Positions 25,779 to 35,416 of a stretch of DNA of 64,000 nucleotides are shown in pieces (the first letter of the stretch is position 1; the number at the start of each line of letters is the position of its first letter). Below the pieces are notes generated by a model. It searched no databases. It saw only the letters and a program-made list of their open reading frames with translations, and was not told the origin of the DNA. Made by a program: the position numbers and the translations under genes. The DNA comes from JBBECJ01 sp963763325 (GTDB lineage: Bacteria; Chloroflexota; Chloroflexia; Thermomicrobiales; CFX8). The stretch spans positions 186,001 through 250,000 of the forward strand of contig CAVXOL010000025.1 in the NCBI GenBank assembly GCA_963763325.1, written 5' to 3'.

Positions 25779-26122
25779 CTATTCGAGCATCACCGGCTCG
25801 CCGCAGCCGACCAACTGAATCAGGAATCCCTCATTTTCACCGGCGAGCGATGCGCCTGTACAGGTCGTCATCGTCCAGCCTCCACCGCCGAAACGTGCAC
25901 CGGTGCTGTCAACGATCTCTTCAACGCTGCCGTCGCCGAACGAGCGGTAGATGGTCGTCACCAGATCGCCCTCGATGGTCTGCCGGTGGCCGACGAACTC
26001 CGCTTGAGTTCCCTGATCGAACGCATTGATGAAGCACTGTCTCGCTGCCTGATCTGCTCCGATCGCAAGGTCGCGCGTCGTCTCAATCCGCTGCGCTTCA
26101 GTTCCGTACGAGGGCAGACGTT
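25779..26122 (-). pseudogene. 3' remnant of an unrecognised gene, truncated at an inverted repeat
   Basis: The frame encodes RLPSYGTEAQRIETTRDLAI, FINAFDQGTQAEFVGHRQTI, VTTIYRSFGDGSVEEIVDST and a cysteine-containing tail ending LVGCGEPVMLE. This reads like the C-terminus of a secreted protein, but I do not recognise it. Upstream the frame passes through one arm of the 36-bp inverted repeat and meets a TGA in the loop, with no start codon or ribosome site. Loss of the 5' part when the repeat formed or inserted is the simplest reading. Confidence 0.55.
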
Positions 26123-26223
26123 CGAGCCAGGTAGGGGCCGTGCCTTGTGCCGGCCCTGCTTCGGTCTCACGCGCGTCGGGTGGGAATCAGGGCCGGCACA
26201 AGGCACGGCCCCTACCTGGCTCG
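26123..26223. repeat. 36-bp perfect inverted repeat (palindromic element)
   Basis: Arm 26123-26158 is the exact reverse complement of 26188-26223; the spacer is 29 bp. The core motif GTAGGGGCCGTGCCTTGTGC is of the GTAGGGGC...GCCCCTAC type that recurs as a dispersed palindrome in some bacterial genomes. It starts at the edge of a gene remnant and ends one base before the thrB stop codon, so it may also end thrB transcripts. I see no second copy in the window. Confidence 0.85.
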
Positions 26224-26224
26224 G

Positions 26225-27115
26225 CTACTCCGACCAACTCCCACGCTCGGGGACCGACAGGATGGTCGTGCTGCCCGAAACACGATGGGCGAGCCCGGCC
26301 TCTCCCATCGCCTTGGCGACTGCCTCTGCAACGTCAGGTTGGGCCAGCGCGAGAACCGACGGACCGGCGCCGGAGAGACAGGCCCCATCGGCGCCCGCGT
26401 CGAGGGCGGCGGCAATCGTTGGGTCGAGGTGCGGGAAGATCGCGGAGCGGTACGGCTGATGAAGGCGGTCCTGCATCGCTTCGCGAAGGAGTGCAGGTTG
26501 CTGCTCGCGAAAGGCCAGCGAGAGCATCGCGGCTCGTCCGACGTTGAAGGCAGCGTCCGCCAGCGGGATCGTCCGGGGCAGGATCCCGCGCGCCTGAGCG
26601 GTGAAGGCTGGATTGTCCGGTACGAAGACGACTGCCTGCCAGTTCGAGCTACCGGCCAACTGGCGCGCGACGTAGCCGTTGTTGCCTCGCATAGCAGCCG
26701 TCACGCCACCGAGCAGTGAGGCGGCAACGTTGTCGGCGTGGCCTTCCATCTCGCCGCCGATATCGATCGCGTCGTCATCCGAGAGCTCGACTCCGGCCAG
26801 CTTTGCTGCCGCCAGGATTCCGCCGATGATGGCCGCGCCAGATGAGCCCAGGCCGCGCGCGACCGGGATCTCGCTCGTGATCTCGACATCGCAGCCTGGC
26901 AGGCTGACGCCGAGGCGCGAAGCAGTCGTCAGCATCGCCTCGATGACGAGATTGGCGCCGCCAAGCAGATCGGATGCATTGGTGTCGCGGATCGCACCCG
27001 TGTCGTTCGGAGTTACGACAACCCTGAGCCAACTCGATAGCGCAATTGCCAGGCAATCGAAGCCTGGACCGAGATTCGCGCTCGACCCGGCGACATGGAC
27101 ACTAAACGCCTGCAT
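26225..27115 (-). CDS. thrB: homoserine kinase
   Basis: Phosphorylates homoserine, the step before threonine synthase. A GHMP kinase: HVAGSSANLGPGFDCLAIAL at the N-terminus, the ATP loop IPVARGLGSSGAAIIGG, and the C-terminal DGACLSGAGPSVLAL. The ATG at 27113-27115 is preferred because GGAG lies 7 nt before it; it overlaps the end of thrC by 14 bp, so the pair is coupled. The 3' end abuts the palindromic repeat. Length 296 residues, normal. Confidence 0.95.
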   Translation of the reverse strand: MQAFSVHVAGSSANLGPGFDCLAIALSSWLRVVVTPNDTGAIRDTNASDLLGGANLVIEAMLTTASRLGVSLPGCDVEITSEIPVARGLGSSGAAIIGGILAAAKLAGVELSDDDAIDIGGEMEGHADNVAASLLGGVTAAMRGNNGYVARQLAGSSNWQAVVFVPDNPAFTAQARGILPRTIPLADAAFNVGRAAMLSLAFREQQPALLREAMQDRLHQPYRSAIFPHLDPTIAAALDAGADGACLSGAGPSVLALAQPDVAEAVAKAMGEAGLAHRVSGSTTILSVPERGSWSE

Positions 27116-28356
27116 GAATCTGCTCCATCGCACGATCGAGTGAATCCGCGGTCGGGTCGATGACCATCATTCGGGTTGGGCCGGCTCCTCCATCAAGATA
27201 CTGGGCAGCGTTCGCGTCGCCGTCCTTGAGCAGATGGCCGGTAAGGTAGGTCAACACACGATCGCCCGGCTGGATGACTCCGTCGGTCACGAGCCGCCTG
27301 ATGCCAGCCAACCCTGCTGCCGAGGCTGGCTCGCAACCAATCCCGACGCCGTCAACAACCGACTTGGCCTTCATGATCGCCGCGTCGTCGACGGCGGTGA
27401 CGGTTCCTTCTGATTCGAGGATGACACGACGCGCCTTCGTGTAATTGACCGGATCCCCGATCTGGATCGCCGTCGCAACCGTGTTCGCGCTGACCGGCTC
27501 GTAGGTTGTGAAACCAGTTCCGTACGCCCGATAGAATGGTGCGGCCCCAGCCGCCTGAGAGACTGCGATCCGTGGCATCGAGTCGATCAGACCGGCAGCC
27601 ATTGCCTCGCGCAGTGCCTTGCCAAGGGCGCTGGTGTTCCCGAGATTACCGCCAGGAATGACGATCCAATCAGGCATCTGCCATCGAAGCTGCTGCAACG
27701 ATTCAAGGACGATCGATTTCTGGCCCTCCAGCCGGAACGGGTTGAGCGAGTTCAGCAGGTAGATGCCATGCCGCGCCGTGGCGTCCTGGACCATCCGCAT
27801 CGCCGCGTCAAAATCGCCCCGCACCTGAATCACCGAAGGCCCGTACGCGAGTGTCTGCCCGAGCTTGGCAGCCGAGATCTTTCCCTCTGGGATGAAGACG
27901 ATCGAGGGTAGACTGGCCGCAGACGCGTAGGCGGCCACCGATGCGCTCGTGTTTCCGGTCGAAGCACAGGCAACGATCGATGCGCCAACCCATTTGGCGT
28001 GACTGACACCGACCGTCATGCCGCGGTCCTTGAACGAGCCGGTCGGATTCTCACCTTCGTGCTTGAACCAGACCTCGACCCCGGCGAAGTCGTTAAGCCG
28101 GTTGATCGTGATAGAGGTTCGTGTTACCCTCCGGCTTGGATACGATCACCTCGTCAGGGAAGTCGGGCATCAACTCGCGAAAGCGCCACACTCCCGAACG
28201 CAGCGGGTGATCGAGCGCGCCGAGCCGATCGTCGAACGTCTCGCGTGTCAGACTGGCCGGCGCAAGCTCAACCTCCAGCAACCCGCCACATTCGCAGGCC
28301 GTCCGCGTGTCACGCGGCTCGTATGTCGTGCCGCATTGGATGCAACGCAGCTTCAT
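27102..28356 (-). CDS. thrC: threonine synthase (one frameshift)
   Basis: PLP enzyme converting phosphohomoserine to threonine. The N-terminal zinc-ribbon-like segment (MKLRCIQCGTTYEPRDTRTA, then CECGG) leads into VIVSKPEGNTNLYHD. At about 28098-28105 the frame shifts by one base, and the sequence continues RLNDFAGVEVWFKHEGENPT followed by GSFKDRGM, the PLP-lysine motif, then VACASTGNTSASVAAYA and VIPGGNLGNTSALG. All catalytic motifs survive, so a single-base consensus error is likelier than a dead gene. Start at ATG 28354-28356. It is followed by thrB in an overlapping pair. Confidence 0.93.
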
Positions 28357-28473
28357 CCTCACCCCCATCGTGTCCGTGACGGCCGCGTGACGCGTGATAC
28401 CAGTTGCGCCATTGTAGTCGCAGATCCTCATCGCGCGTCACGACGCAACGCGACGCGGCACGAAACTACGCAC

Positions 28474-28506
28474 AAAAAAGCCGGGCCACCCGAAGGCGGC
28501 CCGGCC
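28474..28506 (-). terminator. rho-independent terminator of the oligopeptide ABC locus
   Basis: Read on the minus strand: GCCGGGCCGCC, TTCG tetraloop, GGTGGCCCGGC, then six Ts. The 11-bp stem has one G-U pair. It lies 12 bp after the stop of the last permease gene and before thrC, so it separates the two units. Confidence 0.9.
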
Positions 28507-28517
28507 AATGGACCTGC

Positions 28518-29477
28518 TTAGCCAGTCGTCTTGCGCGGGTCGAGCGCGTCGCGAAGGCCGTCACCGACGTAGTTAATCGCGAGTACGGCCAGGAAGATCA
28601 TCAGCGCCGGGAAGATAACCATGTGTGGCGCGATCTCCATGAAGTTGACTGACGTGTTCAGTAGCTGACCCCAGGTTGGCACGTCCGGCGGGAAGCCGAG
28701 GCCGAGGAAGGACAGCGTCGACTCGGTGATGATGGCCGCGCCGACAGCCAGCGTCGCGGCGACGATAACCGGGCCGAGCACATTCGGCATGATGTGCTTG
28801 AACATGATCGACGAGCGAGACGCGCCGATGCAATTCGCGGCCTCGATGAACTCCTTCTCCTTGACGGAGAGGAACGATGCCCGGACGAGCCGGGCAACCG
28901 GCATCCAGTTCGTCACGCCGATCAGCCCCACGATCAGAAGGAAGGGACCGAGATTAGGTCCGATCTTGTCGCGCAGCGTATCGCGGAACAGGTAGATCGT
29001 CAGCAGCAGTAGCGGTAGCGACGGCAGCGAAATGAACATGTCGGTCAGGCGCATCAGCACCGAGTCGGAAAAACCGCCGAAGAAGCCAGCGATCGCGCCG
29101 ATCATCGTGCCGAGCAGGATCGCGACCGCCATCGCCGCGACGCCGACCGCGAGTGAAATCCGACCGCCCCAGAGGATGCGAGCGAAGATGTCGCGCCCGA
29201 GGTCGTCAGTACCCATCGGATGCTCGAGCGACGGACTCTGGGTTGACGCACTAAAGTCGATGAGCGACATGTCCTTCGTCCAGAGCATCGGCCCAATCAG
29301 GGTTGCGATCGTCAGGAATCCGAGGACAAAGACGCCAGCCACGGCGAGCTTGTGCTTGCGAAACTGACGCCAGGCGTCGCTCCAGAGCGAGCGCGGCTTC
29401 TTCGCTCGCAGGCTGCCAAGTTCCAGCGCTGCCGCGCTCTGTCCTGGCTGAGTTCGAACTTCTGATGCTTCTGCCAT
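28518..29477 (-). CDS. peptide-type ABC transporter permease, DppC/OppC family
   Basis: One of two membrane subunits of a peptide or nickel-type uptake system. The N-terminal OppC module (WRQFRKHKLAVAGVFVLGFL) precedes the binding-protein-dependent permease domain with six helices. HPMGTDDLGRDIFARILWGG and the EAA-type loop EFIEAANCIGASRSSIMFKH are canonical. Intact at 319 residues. It follows oppB by 49 bp and ends the locus at a strong terminator. No ATP-binding subunit is next to it. Confidence 0.93.
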   Translation of the reverse strand: MAEASEVRTQPGQSAAALELGSLRAKKPRSLWSDAWRQFRKHKLAVAGVFVLGFLTIATLIGPMLWTKDMSLIDFSASTQSPSLEHPMGTDDLGRDIFARILWGGRISLAVGVAAMAVAILLGTMIGAIAGFFGGFSDSVLMRLTDMFISLPSLPLLLLTIYLFRDTLRDKIGPNLGPFLLIVGLIGVTNWMPVARLVRASFLSVKEKEFIEAANCIGASRSSIMFKHIMPNVLGPVIVAATLAVGAAIITESTLSFLGLGFPPDVPTWGQLLNTSVNFMEIAPHMVIFPALMIFLAVLAINYVGDGLRDALDPRKTTG

Positions 29478-29526
29478 TCAGGTTTCCTCTCTTCACGCGT
29501 CTCAGGATGCACAGACGATCGCGCGA

Positions 29527-30488
29527 CTAGCTGTACTTGATCCGCGGGTCGAGGATGCCGTAGATGACATCAGCGACCAGGTTGAAGATAACGACCAAGA
29601 CGGCAAACAGGAATGTGATCGTCATCACGACCGGCGTGTCGTTGTTCCGAATGGATGAGATCAGAAGGTCGCCCATGCCAGGCACCCGGAAGATCTGCTC
29701 GGTGACGACCGCGCCGGTAATGACACCCGGCAGCGAGAGGGCAACGATCGTAACGACCGGGATCAACGCGTTTCGCAACGCGTGGCGCGGTGATGACGGT
29801 TCGCTCAGCCAGACCCTTGGATCGAGCCGTGCGGACATAGTCCTGATGGACGTTCTCCAAGCATCGACGCACGGACGAAGCGCATCAGCGTCGCGGCCTG
29901 GAAGAGTGCGAGAACCGTGATTGGCATGATCGCCTGTCGCAAACGTTCCCACAGCCCGGCGATTCCTTCACCGTCTACCGTCGATCGATAGATCGAGGGT
30001 AGCCAGTCGAGTTTGATCGTGAAGAGCAGGATGAATAACAACCCGGTACAGAACGTGGGTAACGAGAAGCCGATAAAGGCGAGTGTCGTTGCCACGTTGT
30101 CAAAAACCGAGTACTGCTTCACCGCTGAAAGCACACCAATCGGTATCGCGATCAAGATGCTGAGCAGGAAGGCCAGACCGCTGATATACAGCGTCGTTGG
30201 CAGGCGCTGCTTGATCAGGTCGACGACTGGGGCGCGCGTCCGATATGAATAGCCGAACTCACCCGTGAAGAGTGATTTGGCCCAGCGCCCGTACTGAACC
30301 GGGATCGGGTCATCGATACCCATGTTCTCGCGGATACGCTGACGAACTTCCGGCGGAACCGAAGGGTTCAACGCCAGATCCGACAGCGGGTCGCCTGGGG
30401 CGAGCGCGAGAATCGAGAAGATCACCATTGAAATAAGGACCAACGTGGGGATCGCCGTGATGACACGGCGAAGAATGTATCGACCCAT
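29527..30488 (-). CDS. peptide-type ABC transporter permease, DppB/OppB family (frameshifted)
   Basis: Partner permease of the DppC-like subunit. It begins MGRYILRRVITAIPTLVLIS with the LAPGDP motif of OppB, then YGRWAKSLFTGEFGYSYRTR and several helices. Near 29865 the frame shifts inside FVRASMLE, continuing VHQDYVRTARSKGLAERTVI (the EAA loop), and near 29800 it shifts again into RNALIPVVTIVALSLPG and MGDLLISSIRNNDTPVVM, ending LDPRIKYS. Both shifts fall within conserved sequence, so consensus errors are likely. Start ATG 30486-30488. Confidence 0.9.
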
Positions 30489-30738
30489 CTTGCCTTTTCC
30501 CTACCTCCCATGTCTCGGCTGCCGACGATCGATCCGTTCACCAGATGAGTGACTCGCCACGCTCTGGCTCTCGCGGCAAGATAGGCGTCCCTGCACACCC
30601 ACGTTCGCGTCCGAGAATGCAGAAGATGATAGCACTACCGGCCCTGACGGCACTAGCCAGTTTGGCCGCTGATTCAAGGACCACTTGCTCATGGCCCCTG
30701 AATTGAGTTCTACCGGTCACTGCATTGTCGGTGAATGA

Positions 30739-30775
30739 TCGCCGGTCGCGGACCCCCTGTCGCCGCGACCGGCGA
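30739..30775 (-). terminator. 13-bp stem-loop between binding-protein gene 1 and oppB
   Basis: TCGCCGGTCGCGG at 30739-30751 pairs perfectly with 30763-30775 around an 11-nt loop, 20 bp after the stop of the binding-protein gene. There is no T-run. It probably protects or partly ends the transcript, so that binding protein exceeds permease. The gap from here to oppB (about 250 bp) shows nothing else I can name. Confidence 0.55.
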
Positions 30776-30794
30776 AATGATACTAACTCCAGAC

Positions 30795-32734
30795 CTATTC
30801 GTCGCGTATCCAGTTCTTGATGTCGTAGACATCGCTGGCCCAGGTCGTCCCGACGTAGCCAGTCAGATTGTTCGCAACGCAGGTGACATTGTTGCGCCAG
30901 ACGATGGGAATCTCGACGAAGTCAGTGACAGCCAGATCGTTCATCGCGACGAACAACTCGACCTGCGTATCTGGATCAAGCTCGACCCGCGCCTGATCGT
31001 GAAGCTTGTCGAACTCCGGATTGTTGTATCGAGTGATGTTCGTCCCCGACCAAGCGTTCGCCTGCGAGGAGATGTCGTCGACTGCGGTATCGATCCGCCC
31101 AGGTGATCGGGTACGGGCTGGACGGCCCGTTGGTGTACATCTCCAGGTCGGCGTAGAAGTGTGGGTAGGTGTCGGGGTTACCTGCGTCGGACGAGAAGAA
31201 GACGGCAGCATCGATACTCTTGAGCTCGACACTAAAGCCGAGTGACTCAAGGTCCTGCTTGATGATCTCCTGCGTCTTCTGCCGGACCGAGTTGATCGAC
31301 GTCTGGTACAGCAACGAGTAGCCCTCGGCGTTCGGAACAGCCCGCCAGCAACTCGGCAGCACGTTCAAGGTCGTACTCCCAACTGGTGTTCGGCGAGATG
31401 AATCGGGCCGGCGCATTAGTACGTTCGAGGTCGGCTGCCGCCCGCGCCATACAGCTGCTCGGCGATCACATCGCGCTGAATCGCCAGCGCGATCGCCTCG
31501 CGTGCATCCTTGTACTGGAAGAGCGGGTGCTGGGTGCTCGGCTCAGAACGTGCGCCGTCGACCTCCGTATTCGGATCGGCGAAGTTCATCATGAGTCCGC
31601 TCGGCGCTCGCGCCCGGCGTCGTCTGGGTCGCGCCAGGACCGCCCTCGCACCTTCCCATCTGCTGAAGGATCTGCGGCTCGACCTGGACGTTCCAGGCCC
31701 AGTCGGCTTCACCAGTCACCAGGACCGCCCGCGCTGCGCCGCGGCGCATCGCCGCCGCCCTTCATCTCGACCTGAGTCGAAGAAGGGCTTGCCCGGCGTC
31801 CCAGTAGTCCGGGAAGCGTTCGTAGAGCGACAACGTCGCCGGGCCGGAATTCGGTGACCATGAACGGACCGGTGCCGATCGGCATCAGGTTGACCGGCGC
31901 GTCGCGCGCTTCGGCGCCGACGCAGTCCGCAAGACATGCTCGGGCAGGATCATCCCATTCGGACCGGTGAAGACGTCGAACCAGGCCGGGTTCGGCTGAG
32001 TGAAGTGATCTGGACCGTGTAATCGTCGATCGCCTCGACAGCTTCCACTGTCGCAAAGTTGCCGCATGTCGACGCCGCAGTCGCTTCGTCAGACGCGTAG
32101 CGCCAGGTGAAGACGACATCCTCAGCGGTGAAATCCTCGCCGTCGTGCCACTTGACCCCTCACGGAGCTTCCAGGTGACCTGAGTGCCTTCCTCCGTTGA
32201 CGCCGCCGTTATCGAGCGACGGCATCTCAGCCGCGAGGAACGGGATCCAGTTAGCCTTCGAGATCGAAGTCGGCCAAGCGGCTCCAGACAGACGCGAGAG
32301 GCGTCGAAGTCCTTCGTACCGGTTGAGAGGTGCGGGTTGATGATCGTCGGAGCCTGCCACCAGAGGAGCCGCAGCAGACCACCGCCGCCCGCCTCGGCCG
32401 GGGCTGGTGTTGTCGCTGTCGGTTCGACAGCCGCTCCACCACCAGTCGTGGCGGTTGGCTCGGCGGCATCGGTGCTTCCGGTCGTGGCTGTTGGCTCCTC
32501 AGCATCGGGAGCAGTCGTCTCGGTCGGTTGTGCCGCACCGGCTGTCGTGCTGGTCGCTTCCGGAGCATCGTCGCCATCGTCGTCGTCATCGCCACCGCAT
32601 GCCGCGAGCAGGCCCGCGATCATCGGCGCACTCAGCCCGAGCAGCGCGCCACGCTTGAGCACACCGCGTCGAGTGATTTGGCCCGCCAACACATCAGATC
32701 GAAGCTGTTCCAGACCGTTGATGGAATCGCTCAT
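30795..32734 (-). CDS. peptide-type ABC substrate-binding lipoprotein, copy 1 (heavily frameshifted)
   Basis: Third in transcription order of three paralogues. Start MSDSINGLEQLRSDVLAGQI, then TRRGVLKRGALLGLSAPMIA and lipobox LLAAC, a Tat-like lipoprotein signal. A Thr/Ala/Pro linker follows. The SBP_bac_5 domain is recognisable in pieces that jump frames, for example LLRLLWWQAPTIINPHLSTG, LPEHVLRTASAPK, GVRQASRS and DSVRQKTQEIIKQDLESLGF-like sequence, ending DVYDIKNWIRDE. I count at least eight frame changes between 32360 and 31050. Aligned with the neighbour copy the losses are single-base indels, which suggests poor consensus rather than decay, but decay cannot be excluded for a redundant copy. 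Confidence 0.8.
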
Positions 32735-32839
32735 GGTTGCGTTTCCTTCCCTCATGAACACCCACATGTAATCAGCGCCACGAGTCCAGTCTCAGTTGTC
32801 CGACGCATCGCGGTACCATCGCCGCTCGTCAGGAACGGA

Positions 32840-32876
32840 TCGCGGCCACCCCGACCTCGTGTCGAAGTGGCCGCGA
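32840..32876 (-). terminator. 10-bp stem-loop between binding-protein genes 2 and 1
   Basis: TCGCGGCCAC at 32840-32849 pairs with GTGGCCGCGA at 32867-32876, loop 17 nt, starting 16 bp after the stop of copy 2. No T-run. Confidence 0.5.
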
Positions 32877-32891
32877 GAGCCGTCTTGATTG

Positions 32892-34820
32892 TTACTCCGA
32901 CATCGTCCAGTTCTTCAGTTCCCAGACTGGGTTAGACGCCCAGTGAGAACCGACGTAGCCCTGGATCTTGTTCGACTTCGCCGCCAGGCCGGTCCGGTTG
33001 ACGACCGGCACTTCGACGTAGTCGACAACGGTGACCAGCTCCAGCATGTCCTGGAACAGCTGGACTTGCATATCCTCGTCCATCTCGACGCGGACCTGAT
33101 CGTGCATCGCATCGAACTCAGGATTGGTGTAGCGGAAGTAATTCGAGCCCGACCAGCCGTTGGACTGCTGCGCAATCTCGTCCGTCCGATAGCGCTCGAA
33201 CCACGTCGCTGGGTAGATCGTCGGCCCATTGGTGTGCATCTCGAGATCGGCGTAGAACTTGCCGGACGTGTCCGGCGAGCCCTGGTCGGTCGAGAAGTAG
33301 ACCGCCGAGTCAACGCTCTTGATCTCGACCGAGAAGCCGAGCGTCTCAAGGTCCTGCTTGATGATCTCCTGCGTCTTCTGGCGAACCGTATTGATCGATG
33401 TCTGATACAGGATGTCGCCGCCGGTGAAGCCCATCTCATCGAGGAGCGCCTGAGCTGCGTCGAGATCGTGCTCCCAGGTCAGATCCGGATGGATGAACTT
33501 GGCCGGCTCGTCGTACTGGTTCGAGGCGGCCACGCCACCCTTGCCGTAGAGTTGCTCGGCGATCGTGTCGCGCTGGATCGAGAGCGCCAGCGCCTGGCGG
33601 GCACGGACATCCGACCAGATCGGGTGCTGGGTCGTCGGCTCGGAGAACGCGCCATTGACCTCTTCGCGCGGGTTGGCGAAGTTGATCATGACCCGCTCAG
33701 TGCCGCCGCCCGGCGACGCAACGATCTCACCCAGGCCACCGGACTCGATCTCGGCGAGGATGGCCGGCTCGATTTGGAGGTTCCAGGCCCAGTCCGCCTC
33801 GTCCGACTGGCAAACGGCACGAGCCGCGCCGGCGGCGTCACCGCCACCCTTCATCTCAACAGTGTCGAGGTGCGGCTTGCCCGGATCCCAGTAGTCCATG
33901 AAGATCTCATAGAGGATCGTGTCGCCAGGCCGGAACTCGGTGACCTTGAAGGGGCCGGTTCCGATTGGCTCCAGGTTGGGCGGAGCGTTGCGCGACTCGG
34001 CGCCCATGTAGTCGCGGAAGATGTGCTCGGGCAGGATGATGCCCTCACCACCAGAGAACGGGTCATACCAGGCCGGATTCGGCTGGATGAAGTTCAGCTT
34101 GACGGTGTAATCGTCGACCTTCTCGATCGTCTCAATCGTCATATAGCGACCGATGGTCGTCGTCGCGGTTGCCTCGTCGGTGATGTACTCGTAGGTAAAG
34201 ACGACATCGTCGGCGTTGAAGTCCTCGCCGTCGTGCCACTTGACCCCTTCACGCAGCTTCCAGGTGACCGACATACCGTCCTCAGCCAGCAGCCCGTTCT
34301 CGACGGTCGGCCACTCGGCGCCGAGGAACAGGACCGGCTCGGCATCGGCGTCGAAGTCGACCAGCGGCTCAAGGCAGACGCGGGAGGCGTGGAAGTCCTT
34401 GGTGCCGTTGGCCAGGTGCGGGTTCATGATGACCGGCGCCTGCCAGTAGAGCAGCCGCAGGTGACCACCACCGCCGCGCTCGCCCATCGGTTCCTCAGCT
34501 GCCTCGGTTTCTTCCGGCTCTTCTTCCGTAGCCTCAGTTGCTTCCGGCTCTTCTTCCGTGGCCTCGGTCGCCTCTGGCTCTTCCTCTTCTTCTTCGGGAG
34601 CCTCAGTAGCCGTCTGACCGCCGGTTGCGGTCGTAGCGGTCGCCTCCGGAGCGTCGTCGCCACCTTCATCATCATCGTCACCGCAAGCGGCCAGCAGGCC
34701 AGCAATGACCGGCGCACTCAGACCAAGCAGCGCACCACGCTTCAACACATCTCGGCGACTCAGCCTGCCGCTAAGCACGTCATCGCGAAGGCGATCAAGA
34801 CCCTGAAAAGAATCGGCCAA
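32892..34820 (-). CDS. peptide-type ABC substrate-binding lipoprotein, copy 2 (intact)
   Basis: The complete member of the trio, 642 residues. I choose the TTG at 34818-34820 because AAAGGAG lies 7 nt before it and the product then starts LADSFQGLDRLRDDVLSGRL, matching both paralogues. The signal SRRDVLKRGALLGLSAP fits the Tat consensus S-R-R-x-F-L-K and ends in lipobox LLAAC. An acidic Glu/Ala/Thr linker (about 50 residues) precedes the SBP_bac_5 domain: RLLYWQAPVIMNPHLANGTK, EGVKWHDGEDFNADDVVFTY and HPIWSDVRARQALALSIQRD. The ligand is likely a peptide or amino-acid derivative; the adjacent hydantoinase genes hint at cyclic amides. Confidence 0.93.
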   Translation of the reverse strand: MADSFQGLDRLRDDVLSGRLSRRDVLKRGALLGLSAPVIAGLLAACGDDDDEGGDDAPEATATTATGGQTATEAPEEEEEEPEATEATEEEPEATEATEEEPEETEAAEEPMGERGGGGHLRLLYWQAPVIMNPHLANGTKDFHASRVCLEPLVDFDADAEPVLFLGAEWPTVENGLLAEDGMSVTWKLREGVKWHDGEDFNADDVVFTYEYITDEATATTTIGRYMTIETIEKVDDYTVKLNFIQPNPAWYDPFSGGEGIILPEHIFRDYMGAESRNAPPNLEPIGTGPFKVTEFRPGDTILYEIFMDYWDPGKPHLDTVEMKGGGDAAGAARAVCQSDEADWAWNLQIEPAILAEIESGGLGEIVASPGGGTERVMINFANPREEVNGAFSEPTTQHPIWSDVRARQALALSIQRDTIAEQLYGKGGVAASNQYDEPAKFIHPDLTWEHDLDAAQALLDEMGFTGGDILYQTSINTVRQKTQEIIKQDLETLGFSVEIKSVDSAVYFSTDQGSPDTSGKFYADLEMHTNGPTIYPATWFERYRTDEIAQQSNGWSGSNYFRYTNPEFDAMHDQVRVEMDEDMQVQLFQDMLELVTVVDYVEVPVVNRTGLAAKSNKIQGYVGSHWASNPVWELKNWTMSE

Positions 34821-35245
34821 ACCGGATCTCCTTTCCCTCAACCATCCACGGCGCGGAACCGTTCCGCTGCCGCCACCCGCATCCAGGTCCATCCTGGACT
34901 GCGGACATTGCGCCTGACCCTGTCACAGGACGCTGATCTCGTGGCAACGCTCTCGTGCCAACTCGATCGAACCCACGCCCTGCAACCAGATTAGACGCAA
35001 TCGAGTGTTCCGGCATGCGCTGTTGCGCCAGACCGCCAAACCCGGCAGATGACGACAATCGGGCATCGTCCGCGAGGGACCCCCACACGATCCTCAGACG
35101 GACAGCCGGCTAATGTGGCGCGCGTCACCCCGATCAGAAATGACGACGCGACGATGCCGCGCATCAACGCAGTTGGTCGCTCCTCATCGTCCCCACTTCC
35201 AATATTAACGCATAGATGCCGCGAACTGGATGCCTTCCGGTGCGA

Positions 35246-35281
35246 CACTTCATGATTCGCCAACGTGAGATCCATGAAGTG
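35246..35281. repeat. 9-bp inverted repeat in the 532-bp region upstream of binding-protein gene 2
   Basis: CACTTCATG at 35246-35254 and CATGAAGTG at 35273-35281 are perfect complements with an 18-bp spacer. It could be a two-half-site operator or a weak hairpin. The rest of 34821-35352 contains the 14-bp palindrome listed next but no credible gene; open frames there lack codon bias and known motifs. Confidence 0.4.
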
Positions 35282-35284
35282 CAG

Positions 35285-35298
35285 ATATGCGCATATGC
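35285..35298. promoter_or_regulatory. operator-like palindrome ATATGCGCATATGC upstream of binding-protein gene 2
   Basis: The sequence contains the perfect palindrome ATATGCGCATAT. It matches 12 of 14 bases of a site upstream of binding-protein gene 3 (37595-37608), both fitting ATATGCGYATAYGC. The two differences are transitions that keep the symmetry, which suggests a shared regulator. Confidence 0.5.
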
Positions 35299-35352
35299 GG
35301 CTTCGGTGATGATGTCGTTGGTGTTACCGTCCATCGTCGACAGTCATGCAAC

Positions 35353-35392
35353 ACAAAAGCCGGTCGCGACCATCGTCGCGACCGGCTTTTGT
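35353..35392. terminator. 18-bp perfect bidirectional terminator after binding-protein gene 3
   Basis: ACAAAAGCCGGTCGCGAC at 35353-35370 pairs exactly with 35375-35392 around a CATC loop. Either strand gives a GC stem closed by an A-run before and a T-run after, a typical intrinsic terminator. It lies 25 bp past the stop of copy 3, so copy 2 probably has its own promoter. Confidence 0.92.
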
Positions 35393-35416
35393 CGGGTTAC
35401 TGAACGAGAGAGGAAG

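Noticed and set aside
28098..28105. Programmed frameshift in thrC
   Set aside because: No slippery heptamer or downstream structure seen, and similar breaks occur in many other genes of the window.
32889..34994. 701-codon open frame on the plus strand
   Set aside because: It mirrors the intact substrate-binding gene on the minus strand. The antisense frame stays open because of GC-rich codon bias; it has no family motif and no ribosome site.
34991..35275. 94-codon minus-strand frame upstream of binding-protein gene 2
   Set aside because: No ribosome site or homology signal, and it overlaps the candidate operators; treated as intergenic.
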